A stretch of 18,326 nucleotides of DNA from KLAP211 sp964650085 (GCA_964650085.1 CAZYSE010000016.1:1-18326), one strand, 5' to 3'; shown: positions 7,162 to 14,411, numbered from the stretch's first letter. The notes: a model not told the origin generated them from the sequence alone. Program-made: numbers and translations.

Positions 7162-7791
7162 TTATAAGAAATCCGGAACTATTCCCAATTTGCTTTGCAA
7201 TAAAACATTATCAATCAAATCATCTAACGAAAGTTCATGTACCCTTCCTTCTTTATCGTGAATTAATGCTTTTATATACTTAGGATCTACTGTTGTTGGA
7301 ATCGCGAAACCTTGCAAGTCAAAATATAAATTACCTTGTTGATGTAAGTCCCGATCATTCTGAATACCTTTAGATATCCAACGGTAATTTTCATCAGTTA
7401 AAACGTTATCTTTTCTAATGGCTTCAAGATCTATACGTAAAACTATTAAAGGATCGTTCTTCAGTTTTTCATTCACACTCATTTTTGGATAATCTGGCTC
7501 ATCTCTGTAGGTATCGTATTGTCCGTCATTAAGTATATGAATTATTGCGGAGATTGGATTAGAAACAAAAAAAGTAAAAGCAGAAGATTTACCATTTTCC
7601 GATTGCGGTACAAGACCACGAAATCGAGTACCTGTGACATTGCTTAAATGAGTCCCGTGGAAAATGTATTCGGATTGATTGCGAAAAAGCTTTTTATCAT
7701 ATTCTACAACCCAACCGTAACCGTTTGCTATTAGTAATTCCTCACATTTTCTACTCTCAAAAGCAACTTTTTCTTCGGGGGTCATTCTCAT
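7162..7791 (-). CDS. Unknown protein with a weak ADP-ribosyltransferase-like pattern (209 aa)
   Basis: I do not firmly recognise this 209-aa soluble protein. EYIFHGTHLSNVTGTRFRGL (41-60), followed by AFTFFVSNPISAIIHI (71-86), is reminiscent of the start of ART/PARP-fold domains. In those, a YHGT-type strand supplies the NAD-binding His, a helix then leads to a G-L, and an FVS/FLS strand follows. A later acidic residue that could complete the triad cannot be placed with confidence (DENYRW and GRVHEL are candidates). The middle part (112-122, PLIVLRIDLEA) is a clear beta strand. Other readings are a KptA-like or DarT-like fold or an unrelated domain. No antitoxin-like gene is adjacent. Upstream lies the anchored-protein gene; downstream is the hydrolase on the same strand, after a 66-base AT-rich spacer. 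Confidence 0.4.
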   Translation of the reverse strand: MRMTPEEKVAFESRKCEELLIANGYGWVVEYDKKLFRNQSEYIFHGTHLSNVTGTRFRGLVPQSENGKSSAFTFFVSNPISAIIHILNDGQYDTYRDEPDYPKMSVNEKLKNDPLIVLRIDLEAIRKDNVLTDENYRWISKGIQNDRDLHQQGNLYFDLQGFAIPTTVDPKYIKALIHDKEGRVHELSLDDLIDNVLLQSKLGIVPDFL

Positions 7792-7825
7792 AAAGAACTA
7801 TTTGATTTTAGATATTTGATATTTG

Positions 7826-7844
7826 TCCCGCATCAAGTGCGGGA
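7826..7844. repeat. TCCCG...CGGGA palindromic repeat at a gene end
   Basis: TCCCGCA-TCAAG-TGCGGGA makes a 7-bp hairpin with a 5-base loop. It sits 9 bases after the stop codon of the anchored-protein gene and before the next gene on the - strand. It could serve as a transcription terminator, although it lacks a following T-run; its sequence marks it as a member of the dispersed family. Confidence 0.75.
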
Positions 7845-7853
7845 TCTCTTTTA

Positions 7854-9038
7854 TCAGTTTGCTCTTTTCACTGCATCCATAAAGAAAACTGCGTTCGCCA
7901 ACGATCCATCATCCAGTTCCGCAGTTCCATAGTAAACATATATTGGGAAAGTGTATCCTACCCATTCTTGAGGTTCATAAAAAGCCAGTTCTGTTCTTCT
8001 TGCATCAATCTGAAACCTTCTTACAGTACGTTCTTGAGGATTACCGTAAAAGTCATCTGTAGGCAAAGTTAAAGAAACTAATGCTCCTTCACCATTTTGT
8101 ACTCTGGAGAAACCTTCATCCGGAGTAATAATTTGGTAAACTCCGCTTAAAGTATATTCAAAGTTTGTAAAAGACATCTCGTAAGCATCGGTAGCTGGTC
8201 TGTTCAATGTATAAGAGAATAAAACCTTAAAACTACCTTTTGTTGAATCTGATGTATAAACTTTTCCTTTAAATTCTTGTGGAGCAACTTGCCCCGTTCG
8301 TAATGCAGGCCTTTCAGACAAAGGTTTTAAAGTTGCCTGATCCAAAACTCTATAAACTGAACCTTCACCATATTCAGCATCTAATAGAGTAGAGGTAGGT
8401 ATAAATGCTCCACTTGGATTAAGGTCTAGAAACTTAATATCGTACTGGGGACTTTGATATCCAGTAGAGTCAAAATTTAATCGCCTTAGTAAATTGAGTA
8501 ATCTGCTTTCGTAATCTCGAATATCGTCCGAGGAAATCTTTGCAACTTTAGCATCGGGATTAGTAGTTAAATCAGTTTCTAAACTCCACACCTGACTAAT
8601 ACTGTTGTATCTTAAAGTTCTTGTTCTATCGGCAGATTGCCATCTATAGTCATTTGGTCCGAACACAGTTGCTTCGTCTTCAAAACCAAGTCCTGCCGCA
8701 GTTTCTTCGAAAGTAGCTAAAAATTGAAAGTTCTCTCTAGGTTTTAAGACCTGATAAACATAAGAGACGTCTGGAAACGCAGTAGAAAAAGTTGAAGTTA
8801 TAACGTATTCGGGAGTAGTAGATGCACTTATGTTGATTGTAGGAATCTCGAACTCTGGTAAATTACCAAAAATACGGTTTGTTATCATATAAAATCTTCT
8901 AGATTCGTCTGTACTCCCCCCCGTAATTCCTGTTCTAATAGCTCCAAAGTTATCAAAAAACAGAATTACAACCGCAAAAACAAGAAAGCCTATTAAAACT
9001 TTTCGCGCGGTATTTGAACTTGCATAAAGACTAGCCAT
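7854..9038 (-). CDS. Single-pass membrane-anchored extracytoplasmic protein of unknown function (394 aa)
   Basis: The chosen start, ATG at 9038, gives MASLYASSNTARKVLIG followed by one hydrophobic segment (about 15-31) and then an entirely polar, beta-rich domain with many Thr, Ser and Tyr. That is the layout of an N-in, C-out anchored envelope protein. No lipobox or signal peptidase site is evident. The frame remains open upstream to 9248 for another 70 codons, but those are repeats: the 26-bp palindrome gives MVRLSNHT, then come a hairpin and heptamer repeats. A -10-like TACAAT lies 6 bases before ATG 9038. No family is recognised. It is divergent from the solute-binding protein gene and near the Ig-like surface gene, so it is probably part of an envelope cluster. 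Confidence 0.65.
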   Translation of the reverse strand: MASLYASSNTARKVLIGFLVFAVVILFFDNFGAIRTGITGGSTDESRRFYMITNRIFGNLPEFEIPTINISASTTPEYVITSTFSTAFPDVSYVYQVLKPRENFQFLATFEETAAGLGFEDEATVFGPNDYRWQSADRTRTLRYNSISQVWSLETDLTTNPDAKVAKISSDDIRDYESRLLNLLRRLNFDSTGYQSPQYDIKFLDLNPSGAFIPTSTLLDAEYGEGSVYRVLDQATLKPLSERPALRTGQVAPQEFKGKVYTSDSTKGSFKVLFSYTLNRPATDAYEMSFTNFEYTLSGVYQIITPDEGFSRVQNGEGALVSLTLPTDDFYGNPQERTVRRFQIDARRTELAFYEPQEWVGYTFPIYVYYGTAELDDGSLANAVFFMDAVKRAN

Positions 9039-9044
9039 GGATAT

Positions 9045-9050
9045 ATTGTA
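9045..9050 (-). promoter_or_regulatory. Candidate -10 element supporting the 9038 start
   Basis: On the - strand TACAAT ends 6 bases before the ATG; the overlapping TATACA, preceded by TGG, gives an extended -10 alternative 8 bases away. Either way the 70-codon upstream extension would not be transcribed in full. Confidence 0.45.
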
Positions 9051-9057
9051 TACCAAT

Positions 9058-9110
9058 TGAGAGCTAAGGGCTATGGGCTTAGAGTTGTGAGCTATGAGCT
9101 TCGTGCTTGA
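9058..9110 (-). repeat. Degenerate heptamer array, GCTCATA type
   Basis: Read on the - strand the segment parses into heptamers GCACGAA, GCTCATA, GCTCACA, ACTCTAA, GCCCATA, GCCCTTA, GCTCTCA. The same words occur at 14266-14297 and inside alaS at 16252-16279. It lies directly upstream of the anchored-protein promoter. Confidence 0.7.
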
Positions 9111-9157
9111 CGATGCTTCAGGGTAGTCAGGTGAGCTGTGGGTCGATATTTCCAGAT

Positions 9158-9182
9158 AGATCCCGCAGCTATTGCGGGATCT
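9158..9182. repeat. TCCCG...CGGGA palindromic repeat with 10-bp arms
   Basis: AGATCCCGCA-GCTAT-TGCGGGATCT is a perfect 10-bp hairpin with a 5-base loop. The arms match the family, but the loop is GCTAT instead of TCAAG. Confidence 0.8.
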
Positions 9183-9226
9183 GTCGGGTGAAAACGTTGA
9201 ATTAAATATGTGATCTTGAGAAGATG

Positions 9227-9252
9227 TATGGTTCGAGAGCCTCACCATGACA
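9227..9252 (-). repeat. 26-bp imperfect palindrome, copy 1 (inverted)
   Basis: This is an exact reverse-complement copy of the 26-bp unit at 11319-11344 and 18279-18304 (contains GGTGAGGCTCTCGAACC on the - strand). Its own arms ATGGT and ACCAT pair. The stem continues into the flanks: GAGAAGATGT (9218-9227) faces ACATCCTTCTC (9250-9260), with one bulged base. Confidence 0.85.
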
Positions 9253-9260
9253 TCCTTCTC

Positions 9261-9356
9261 GAGTTTTGAGCCTTTGATCTTTTAGCCTTTTAACCTTTTC
9301 TCGACCAGAGATTGAACCTTGAATCTTCGAACTTCGAATTTCGTCCGTAATTCGAA
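9261..9356. repeat. Two degenerate heptamer arrays upstream of the solute-binding protein gene
   Basis: On the - strand 9261-9300 reads as heptamer-spaced words such as GTTAAAA, GGCTAAA, AGATCAA, AGGCTCA. On the + strand 9310-9345 reads TTGAACC, TTGAATC, TTCGAAC, TTCGAAT, TTCGTCC. The two neighbouring arrays keep the same period with different words. The whole spacer 9039-9412 is repeat-derived apart from the two promoters. Confidence 0.6.
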
Positions 9357-9359
9357 TTA

Positions 9360-9388
9360 TTGTAGATTCCCCCCATTTCCTATAGAAT
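9360..9388 (+). promoter_or_regulatory. Candidate promoter of the solute-binding protein gene
   Basis: TTGTAG (9360-9365) and TAGAAT (9383-9388) are 17 bases apart. A leader of about 18 bases would precede ATG 9413. An AAGGA lies at 9392-9396, too far from the ATG for an ordinary ribosome binding site. Confidence 0.45.
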
Positions 9389-9412
9389 GATAAGGAACTA
9401 ACACTATTATTT

Positions 9413-10909
9413 ATGCCTGACTACTACGAACAACCAGCTTACCTTAAAGAGCTGTTAGAAGAACCAAAAACAGAAACTACAACTGCTACAACATTCAGCA
9501 GCTCAACTCCGGAAAGCAACGAGCCAGAGAAAAGTCGATTCTCCCAAATACCTCAAAGATACATAATTATCGCAATAGCACTTCTGGTAATTCTAGTTCT
9601 TGCGATTTTATTATTAAGTACAAGAAAACCAGGTACAGGAACTACAACAACCGGTGTTGATCCTAATAAAACTGTAATCCTACAGTGGTGGGGCGTTTTC
9701 CTTTCTGAAGATGCAGTAGGGCCTTTACTAGATGAATATAATTCAATAAATCCTAACGTAACAATTGAATACGCAGACAAGTGGCCACTCGGTGCTTACG
9801 ACGATGCTGTAGGAAACTATAGAAGCGAGTTGAATAGAAGAATAGCATCTACTGATGTTGTAGAAACACCAGACATATTCATGGTGAACAATTCGTGGGC
9901 TAAAGATTATATAGACTATTCTGCAGCAGCAACCAGCAATGTTACCGATTACAACACTTTTGCAACAACGTATTACCCAGTAGTAGCCTCTGACTTTGCA
10001 AATGCTACAACACAAAAAGTTTTTGGAGTACCATTGTGGTTAGACACTTACGCTATTCTATATAACCAAGACCAGTTGAATGCTGCGTCGGTTTCTTCTG
10101 TACCTACCGACTGGACGATATTTAGAAATTTAGCTAGAACTCTAACCCAAAAGACTGGATCTACATTAACTAGAGGAGGATTTGCAGCAGGAGTTGCTTC
10201 GAATGTTTCTTTCGCAACTGCTATGTTCAACCTGTTGATGGTACAAAATGGGGTAGAGATTACAGACGCTTCGGGATTACCAATTTTTGGGTCGCAAACC
10301 GAATCCAAAAGTGCCTTAGACTTTTACAAAGATTTTACTAACAACACAAACTATACATGGAGAAGCAATGCAAAGAACGATTCAGTAGCTTTTTTAGAAG
10401 GAGATGTTGCGATGATTTTCGCACCAAGTTATAGATACAGAGACCTTAAAACAACAAACGAAGATTTAAACTTAGGTCTTGATATTGGAGTGTCTCAAGT
10501 TCCTCAATTAGCGGGTCAAAGCCAAGCGTTGATTAACTGGGCAGACTACTGGGGAAATATGGTAGCAGCAAAACGACCGAACACAGCGTATGCATGGGAC
10601 TTTTTGAATTGGATTACTCAACCTGAACAATTAAGAAAACTCGATGCTAATATTAAAGCAGACACTGCACAATTTGGAATTCTATTTCCTAGAAAAGATA
10701 TGGCGAGCGAAAACTTAAGTGATCCAGATTTAAAGGTATTTGCAGAGTCGCTACCGTTCGCACAAAGTTGGCAGATGGTTAAAGGAATTGAAGTGAATGG
10801 AATCTTTGAAGAGCTTTTGGATTTAGGCTCTCCGACTGCTAATAATATTACTCAGTCTCAGAATGAGATAACTCCGTTGGTAAACAGCGCGGGAACTCTC
10901 ACACAGTAA
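9413..10909 (+). CDS. Membrane-anchored ABC transporter solute-binding protein (family 1, sugar type)
   Basis: The 498-aa protein has a cytoplasmic, polar Thr/Ser/Glu-rich N-terminus (1-49), one transmembrane helix (about 50-69, RYIIIAIALLVILVLAILLL), a Thr/Gly linker and an extracytoplasmic type-1 binding domain. The domain opens with TVILQWWGVF and continues with PDIFMVNNSWAKDY, VFGVPLWLDTYAILYNQDQL, then VAFLEGDVAMIFAPSY, INWADYWGNMVAAK and AWDFLNWITQPEQL, all familiar landmarks of carbohydrate-binding members. Instead of a lipoprotein anchor it uses an uncleaved N-terminal helix. No permease or ATPase gene is next to it, so the partner transporter is elsewhere or absent. The ligand is probably a sugar, by family analogy only. 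Confidence 0.9.
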   Translation: MPDYYEQPAYLKELLEEPKTETTTATTFSSSTPESNEPEKSRFSQIPQRYIIIAIALLVILVLAILLLSTRKPGTGTTTTGVDPNKTVILQWWGVFLSEDAVGPLLDEYNSINPNVTIEYADKWPLGAYDDAVGNYRSELNRRIASTDVVETPDIFMVNNSWAKDYIDYSAAATSNVTDYNTFATTYYPVVASDFANATTQKVFGVPLWLDTYAILYNQDQLNAASVSSVPTDWTIFRNLARTLTQKTGSTLTRGGFAAGVASNVSFATAMFNLLMVQNGVEITDASGLPIFGSQTESKSALDFYKDFTNNTNYTWRSNAKNDSVAFLEGDVAMIFAPSYRYRDLKTTNEDLNLGLDIGVSQVPQLAGQSQALINWADYWGNMVAAKRPNTAYAWDFLNWITQPEQLRKLDANIKADTAQFGILFPRKDMASENLSDPDLKVFAESLPFAQSWQMVKGIEVNGIFEELLDLGSPTANNITQSQNEITPLVNSAGTLTQ

Positions 10910-10920
10910 AGGAACACCCC

Positions 10921-10935
10921 TGCCACTACGTGGCA
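10921..10935. terminator. Small hairpin after the solute-binding protein gene
   Basis: TGCCAC-TAC-GTGGCA forms a 6-bp hairpin 11 bases after the stop. The following sequence CCCCTCTTTAAAG is only weakly T-rich, so terminator function is a guess. Confidence 0.35.
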
Positions 10936-11040
10936 TCCCCTCTTTAAAGTTTTACCACATTTCGAACAACACATAATGATAATATGGAATAACAAACGCT
11001 TTTCTTTGCAAACAGTTTCTATCTAATTAAATTTTCTCTA

Positions 11041-11062
11041 CTACTTTTGATAGCAAAAGTAG
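11041..11062. repeat. Perfect 9-bp hairpin
   Basis: CTACTTTTG and CAAAAGTAG are separated by ATAG. It is the first of a string of hairpins that fill the 547-base spacer 10910-11456. The part before it (10936-11040) shows nothing notable. Confidence 0.7.
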
Positions 11063-11066
11063 CCAA

Positions 11067-11085
11067 TCCCGTATCAAGTGCGGGA
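11067..11085. repeat. TCCCG...CGGGA palindromic repeat with one G-T pair
   Basis: TCCCGTA-TCAAG-TGCGGGA pairs over 7 positions with one wobble, and has the TCAAG loop shared with the copies at 7826 and 11288. Confidence 0.75.
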
Positions 11086-11086
11086 C

Positions 11087-11155
11087 TCCGGGGTAAAATG
11101 AGTGGACCCATGTATTTAATAAGTCGTACTATCAGCAACAGCATTTTACCCCGGA
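11087..11155. repeat. 14-bp inverted repeat with 41-base loop
   Basis: TCCGGGGTAAAATG (11087-11100) and CATTTTACCCCGGA (11142-11155) are exact reverse complements. The loop has no recognisable content. It begins one base after the preceding palindrome. Confidence 0.8.
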
Positions 11156-11229
11156 CCCCAGATTGCTTTACTTGAGTCAAGATAGAAAAATGCACCTCCA
11201 AATTACTACAGGTATATGTTGACTGGGGT

Positions 11230-11288
11230 TTGGGAAGAAATCGGCGAGACTTACAATATATTATTTCTCGTTCCGATTTCGCTCCCAA
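11230..11288. repeat. Long imperfect hairpin (6 + 8 + 5 bp)
   Basis: TTGGGA (11230-11235) pairs with TCCCAA (11283-11288), GAAATCGG (11237-11244) with CCGATTTC (11273-11280), and CGAGA (11245-11249) with TCTCG (11266-11270), around a 16-base AT-rich loop. Small internal loops separate the stems. It could be a structured RNA or a longer repeat unit. Confidence 0.65.
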
Positions 11289-11308
11289 TCCCGTATCAAG
11301 TACGGGAT
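11288..11308. repeat. TCCCG...CGGGA palindromic repeat, perfect 8-bp arms
   Basis: ATCCCGTA-TCAAG-TACGGGAT has arms that differ from the ligase and 7826 copies at paired positions, so pairing is kept. Confidence 0.85.
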
Positions 11309-11318
11309 GGCTCCACCT

Positions 11319-11344
11319 TGTCATGGTGAGGCTCTCGAACCATA
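11319..11344 (+). repeat. 26-bp imperfect palindrome, copy 2
   Basis: This is identical over 26 bases to the copy at 18279-18304 and to the complement of 9227-9252. Here the flanks differ from the other copies (CCACCTT on the left, AAGGTGG on the right) but again pair with each other over 7 bp. Confidence 0.85.
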
Positions 11345-11456
11345 AAGGTGGTAAGGCTATAGGATTTATGGATGTTAGACTTTAAAAAGCAGGTTAATTG
11401 AATTTGGTAGTTAATTACTTACTAAAAATGCTCAATTATTTGTAAGCCACTAATCA

Positions 11457-11485
11457 TTGGCTTATTCCCCATTTTCTTTTATAAT
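11457..11485 (+). promoter_or_regulatory. Promoter of the Ig-like surface protein gene, leaderless
   Basis: TTGGCT (11457-11462) and consensus TATAAT (11480-11485) are 17 bases apart. The ATG at 11493 lies 7 bases after the -10, where transcription should begin. A TTG start at 11457 would lie within the -35 and is therefore unlikely. Confidence 0.65.
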
Positions 11486-11492
11486 ACAATCG

Positions 11493-13574
11493 ATGAAACG
11501 AGCATTTTTACTAATAATTACCGGAGTCTTATTCTTTTCTACAACCACGTTTGTACAAGCAAACGATATATTCACAGACCCACTTGCCGATTCATCAGAT
11601 CAATTCTTTCTTTCATCACCTACTGCAAATCAAAAAGTAAAAAATTCCATCGTAATTAGCGTTAGAGCTTTTGACGATGAACAGACAGCAATTCCTGCAA
11701 CAATAGAAATTTGGGATTCTGCAACTTGTAGATCCTCTAAATTAGGAACAATTACTAACACGAACTTTTCATCCAGCTCAACAGTTAACAACGACATTGG
11801 TTGGAATACAAAAGCTAACGTTGGAGCTGCACCACTTACAGATGGTGATTACTGTCTGAAAGTTTGCTTAACTCTTAAAAATGGAAATAATAAGTACACA
11901 GCATGTAACGGGAGAAGAGTTAGAGTTTTAAATAACAATAGATTGCCAGTAATAACTTCGTTACCGCAACAGCTTTCTGTTTACGAAAATGATGCATGGC
12001 AATACGATCTAAACGCAACAGACCCAGATAACGATGCAATTACGTACAGGCTTGTACAAACAGCAAACTTTTTAACAATAGATCCTAGTACTGGATTAAT
12101 AAGAAGAGTTGGGACAAACACAACATTTCCTGCAGGAGTAACAAGATTAGACTACACAATTATTGTAGCCGCAGACGACAATTTCTCGGGTGCTGCGACT
12201 CAACAGTTTGTACTTTCAATATTAAAAAGACCACCTGTTGTTGTCCCTCCAACACCTGGTGAGCCACAACCACCAGTCGTAGAAGAACCAGAGGTAACTA
12301 ATACAGCGGCTCAAATTACATTTATTAACCCTACCGAAAATCAAATCTTCAAAGGTGCTAATAATAAGATTAGCTGGAAGATAGTTGATCCTGATGGACT
12401 TTCCGAAGGATATCTTTTGTTTGCGAAATCGGAAGTAAATCCTGAATTTGATATTATTTTTGATTTCGACTCCTTAGAAACAACATCATTTATTTGGGAC
12501 GTTACAAACTTAGCAGATGGAAAATATTTCTTGAACCTAGTTGCTATAGATTCAGATCAAGTTGAAACTGTAAAACGTTCTCCTACCTTTATTATTCAGA
12601 ATCAAGAGCCGGTTGAACCAGAGCCAGAACCAGGTGCTACTGTTGAATTTAGAAATCTACTTCCGCAAGATGATGCAACATTAAACCTTAGAAGACCTGA
12701 AATAACAGGACAATTCTTAGCTAGCGAAGGATCAGAACCTGACATTGCAACTTTTCAATTCTTTTTGAACGGAGAAGATAAAACAAATGTATGTACAGTT
12801 TCTTTGGTAGATTTTAAATGTGTGGTTGATCAAGATTTAGTTGATGGTACATACGAAATCAGACTAGTAATTCAAGCAAAGGAAGGGGAGACTACGGAAG
12901 TTACAAGTTCATTTAATATTGATGCGGAAGAAATTGTTTCATTCCCAACTGGAGATAGTGATAACGTACCATTCCTAGGAATTATGATTCCACGATCTGT
13001 TGTTAACTTAGTATTAATTTTATGTGCATTAACATTCCTACTTTTGTTTATCCCTTGGTTGTTAATTAGGATGTGGAAAAAAGACGAAGTAGATGAAGAA
13101 GTTGTGACTACGACAACTGATTATACTGATCCTTATTCAGTATATGACACAAGTAGCTATTTCGTAACTCCAACTACAGAAAAGAAAGTTGTTGAAGAGG
13201 TTGTGAAAACAGAACCATTGTATCCAGTAGGACCGGTTATTACAGAAACAGCACCAGTAGTTGAAAACAACGAAGTTAGGGCTCAAATTCTTGCGGATTA
13301 CTCTAATCCTTCGTATGTAACAGATTTAAAGACAGAGCCTGAAGGACCAACTATTAATGTTACTGCACCTGTAATAGCTCCTGATCCTACCCCTGAAGTT
13401 GCTGCACAACCAGCTCCAGCAGTTACAACTGAAACTACACCTGCTGAGAAACCTTTAGCAGACAAAACAGAGGAAGAAATTATGCAGGATTACTATAAAT
13501 ACATAAATCCTGAGGGAGGAGAGCAAACATTGGTCGAACCAACACCAACCGACGAACCTACGCCTGCTGCGTAA
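11493..13574 (+). CDS. Secreted, membrane-anchored surface protein with Ig/cadherin-like domains (693 aa)
   Basis: The product begins with a classical signal peptide, MKRAFLLIITGVLFFSTTTF then VQA (likely cut after residue 23). The first region (about 30-150) is beta-rich with two cysteine pairs. A cadherin-like or putative-Ig domain follows (about 152-250, NATDPDNDAITYRL, TIDPSTGLIRR). After a proline-rich linker comes an Ig-like domain (NPTENQIFKGANNKISWKIV), a second Glu/Pro linker (EPVEPEPEPGA), and a third Ig-like domain (about 380-480). A single transmembrane helix (about 501-525, VNLVLILCALTFLLLFIPWL) is followed by a 165-residue Pro/Thr/Glu-rich tail that would be cytoplasmic. This suits an adhesion or envelope-structure role. 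No enzymatic motif is seen. The start is set by the promoter at 11457-11485. Confidence 0.85.
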   Translation: MKRAFLLIITGVLFFSTTTFVQANDIFTDPLADSSDQFFLSSPTANQKVKNSIVISVRAFDDEQTAIPATIEIWDSATCRSSKLGTITNTNFSSSSTVNNDIGWNTKANVGAAPLTDGDYCLKVCLTLKNGNNKYTACNGRRVRVLNNNRLPVITSLPQQLSVYENDAWQYDLNATDPDNDAITYRLVQTANFLTIDPSTGLIRRVGTNTTFPAGVTRLDYTIIVAADDNFSGAATQQFVLSILKRPPVVVPPTPGEPQPPVVEEPEVTNTAAQITFINPTENQIFKGANNKISWKIVDPDGLSEGYLLFAKSEVNPEFDIIFDFDSLETTSFIWDVTNLADGKYFLNLVAIDSDQVETVKRSPTFIIQNQEPVEPEPEPGATVEFRNLLPQDDATLNLRRPEITGQFLASEGSEPDIATFQFFLNGEDKTNVCTVSLVDFKCVVDQDLVDGTYEIRLVIQAKEGETTEVTSSFNIDAEEIVSFPTGDSDNVPFLGIMIPRSVVNLVLILCALTFLLLFIPWLLIRMWKKDEVDEEVVTTTTDYTDPYSVYDTSSYFVTPTTEKKVVEEVVKTEPLYPVGPVITETAPVVENNEVRAQILADYSNPSYVTDLKTEPEGPTINVTAPVIAPDPTPEVAAQPAPAVTTETTPAEKPLADKTEEEIMQDYYKYINPEGGEQTLVEPTPTDEPTPAA

Positions 13575-13653
13575 AAGATCAAAGATTAAAGGCTCAAGAT
13601 ACAAAATCCTAAAACACGCCCTTACCCTTATTCCTTAACCTTAACCTTAACCT
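13573..13653. repeat. Heptamer array followed by CCTTAA hexamer array
   Basis: From the stop codon onward 13576-13614 reads AAAGATC, AAAGATT, AAAGGCT, CAAGATA, CAAAATC, CTAAAAC. Then 13621-13653 contains CCTTAA-type hexamers in tandem. It fills the spacer between the convergent surface-protein and membrane-protein genes. Confidence 0.65.
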
Positions 13654-13655
13654 GA

Positions 13656-14174
13656 TTATATGTATCCTTGGTTCGAGAACGAATCGAAATTATTTTTTTC
13701 TGTAGCATCCTGTAAACATTTTGCTGCGGCTACTTGATCATCACCTGCCGCGTCTACACAATCTTTACCCAGAAGTCCCACAAATCTTGTAGGTTGAGAA
13801 ATCATTGCAGCTCCAAAACCTAATAGAGCAAAACACAGGATCATTGGCCCCCAAATCCAAAAAGTTGAAGCTAGAACTGATAGTACTGTTCCCGTTCTTC
13901 GTAATACTTTTGCTTTGGACGCTAAGGCTTTTAATTTTTCAGGTCGTAACGAAGATATACCACGTCTTCTTGTTGCATCTTTCAGTAGTTTCTCTGCTTC
14001 TGCATCGCTTTTAACACCTTTCTTTTTTAGTTCCTGCTTTGCTCTTTGTCTCTCATAATACGCTTCAAAAAGGCTTGCTCTTTTCTGATTCAGAAAGTCA
14101 TCGTACATGTCTGCATTGGATTGCGGTTTAATTGAATTTGATTGGTCTTCTTTATTTTCTTCGTTATTAGCCAT
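13656..14174 (-). CDS. Small membrane protein of unknown function (172 aa)
   Basis: The start at 14174 is supported by a -10-like TATACT 6 bases upstream. Residues 1-90 are hydrophilic, strongly basic in the second half and coiled-coil-like (YYERQRAKQELKKKGVKSD, EAEKLLKDATRRR). One long or two short hydrophobic segments follow (about 96-128, TVLSVLASTFWIWGPMILCF then ALLGFGAAMI). The C-terminal 45 residues contain two cysteines (CVDAAGDDQVAAAKC) that may form a disulfide outside the membrane. The extreme C-terminus shares a 10-base match (TCTCGAACCA) with the dispersed 26-bp repeat, so it may be repeat-derived. No family is recognised. It is convergent with the Ig-like gene and divergent from alaS. 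Confidence 0.6.
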   Translation of the reverse strand: MANNEENKEDQSNSIKPQSNADMYDDFLNQKRASLFEAYYERQRAKQELKKKGVKSDAEAEKLLKDATRRRGISSLRPEKLKALASKAKVLRRTGTVLSVLASTFWIWGPMILCFALLGFGAAMISQPTRFVGLLGKDCVDAAGDDQVAAAKCLQDATEKNNFDSFSNQGYI

Positions 14175-14180
14175 AGAAAT

Positions 14181-14186
14181 AGTATA
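14181..14186 (-). promoter_or_regulatory. Candidate -10 element, leaderless start
   Basis: On the - strand TATACT ends 6 bases before the ATG at 14174. No strong -35 is seen. Confidence 0.4.
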
Positions 14187-14224
14187 TATGGAAAAGTTAG
14201 AAGATAGAAGTTATAAGGGTGAAT

Positions 14225-14297
14225 AAAGCTGAAAGCCAAAAAAATTGAAATCCGAAAACTTAAAACCCATAGCTCATAGCCCATAGCTCACAGCTCT
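14225..14297 (+). repeat. Degenerate heptamer array between the membrane protein gene and alaS
   Basis: The segment parses as AAAGCTG, AAAGCCA, (a 9-base unit), AAATCCG, AAAACTT, AAAACCC, ATAGCTC, ATAGCCC, ATAGCTC, ACAGCTC. It links the AAA-type words of 1018-1080 with the GCTC-type words of 9058-9110 in one continuous array. Confidence 0.7.
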
Positions 14298-14376
14298 GAT
14301 ATATGCTCCCATTTCTAATCTCCCCAGCTATGGCAATTCTTCAGTACCTTTCCACAAAAGACCTTAGGAAAGCATG

Positions 14377-14411
14377 TATATTGTCCTATAAAATTTTTAC
14401 AAGACAATATA
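14377..14411. promoter_or_regulatory. 9-bp inverted repeat over the alaS promoter, possible operator
   Basis: TATATTGTC (14377-14385) and GACAATATA (14403-14411) are exact reverse complements with a 17-base AT-rich spacer. The right arm touches the -10. The symmetry and place suit a dimeric repressor site, but no regulator is known. Confidence 0.4.

Noticed and set aside
7826..7844. Ordinary intrinsic terminator
   Set aside because: There is no T-run after the stem on either strand, and the sequence belongs to the dispersed repeat family; terminator function is possible but not shown.
11019..11324. A 101-codon open frame on the - strand of the hairpin region
   Set aside because: It is made of palindromic repeats and has no protein-like pattern.
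11457..11492. TTG start 12 codons upstream in the Ig-like protein gene
   Set aside because: It would fall on the -35 hexamer and put polar and hydrophobic residues before a complete signal peptide.
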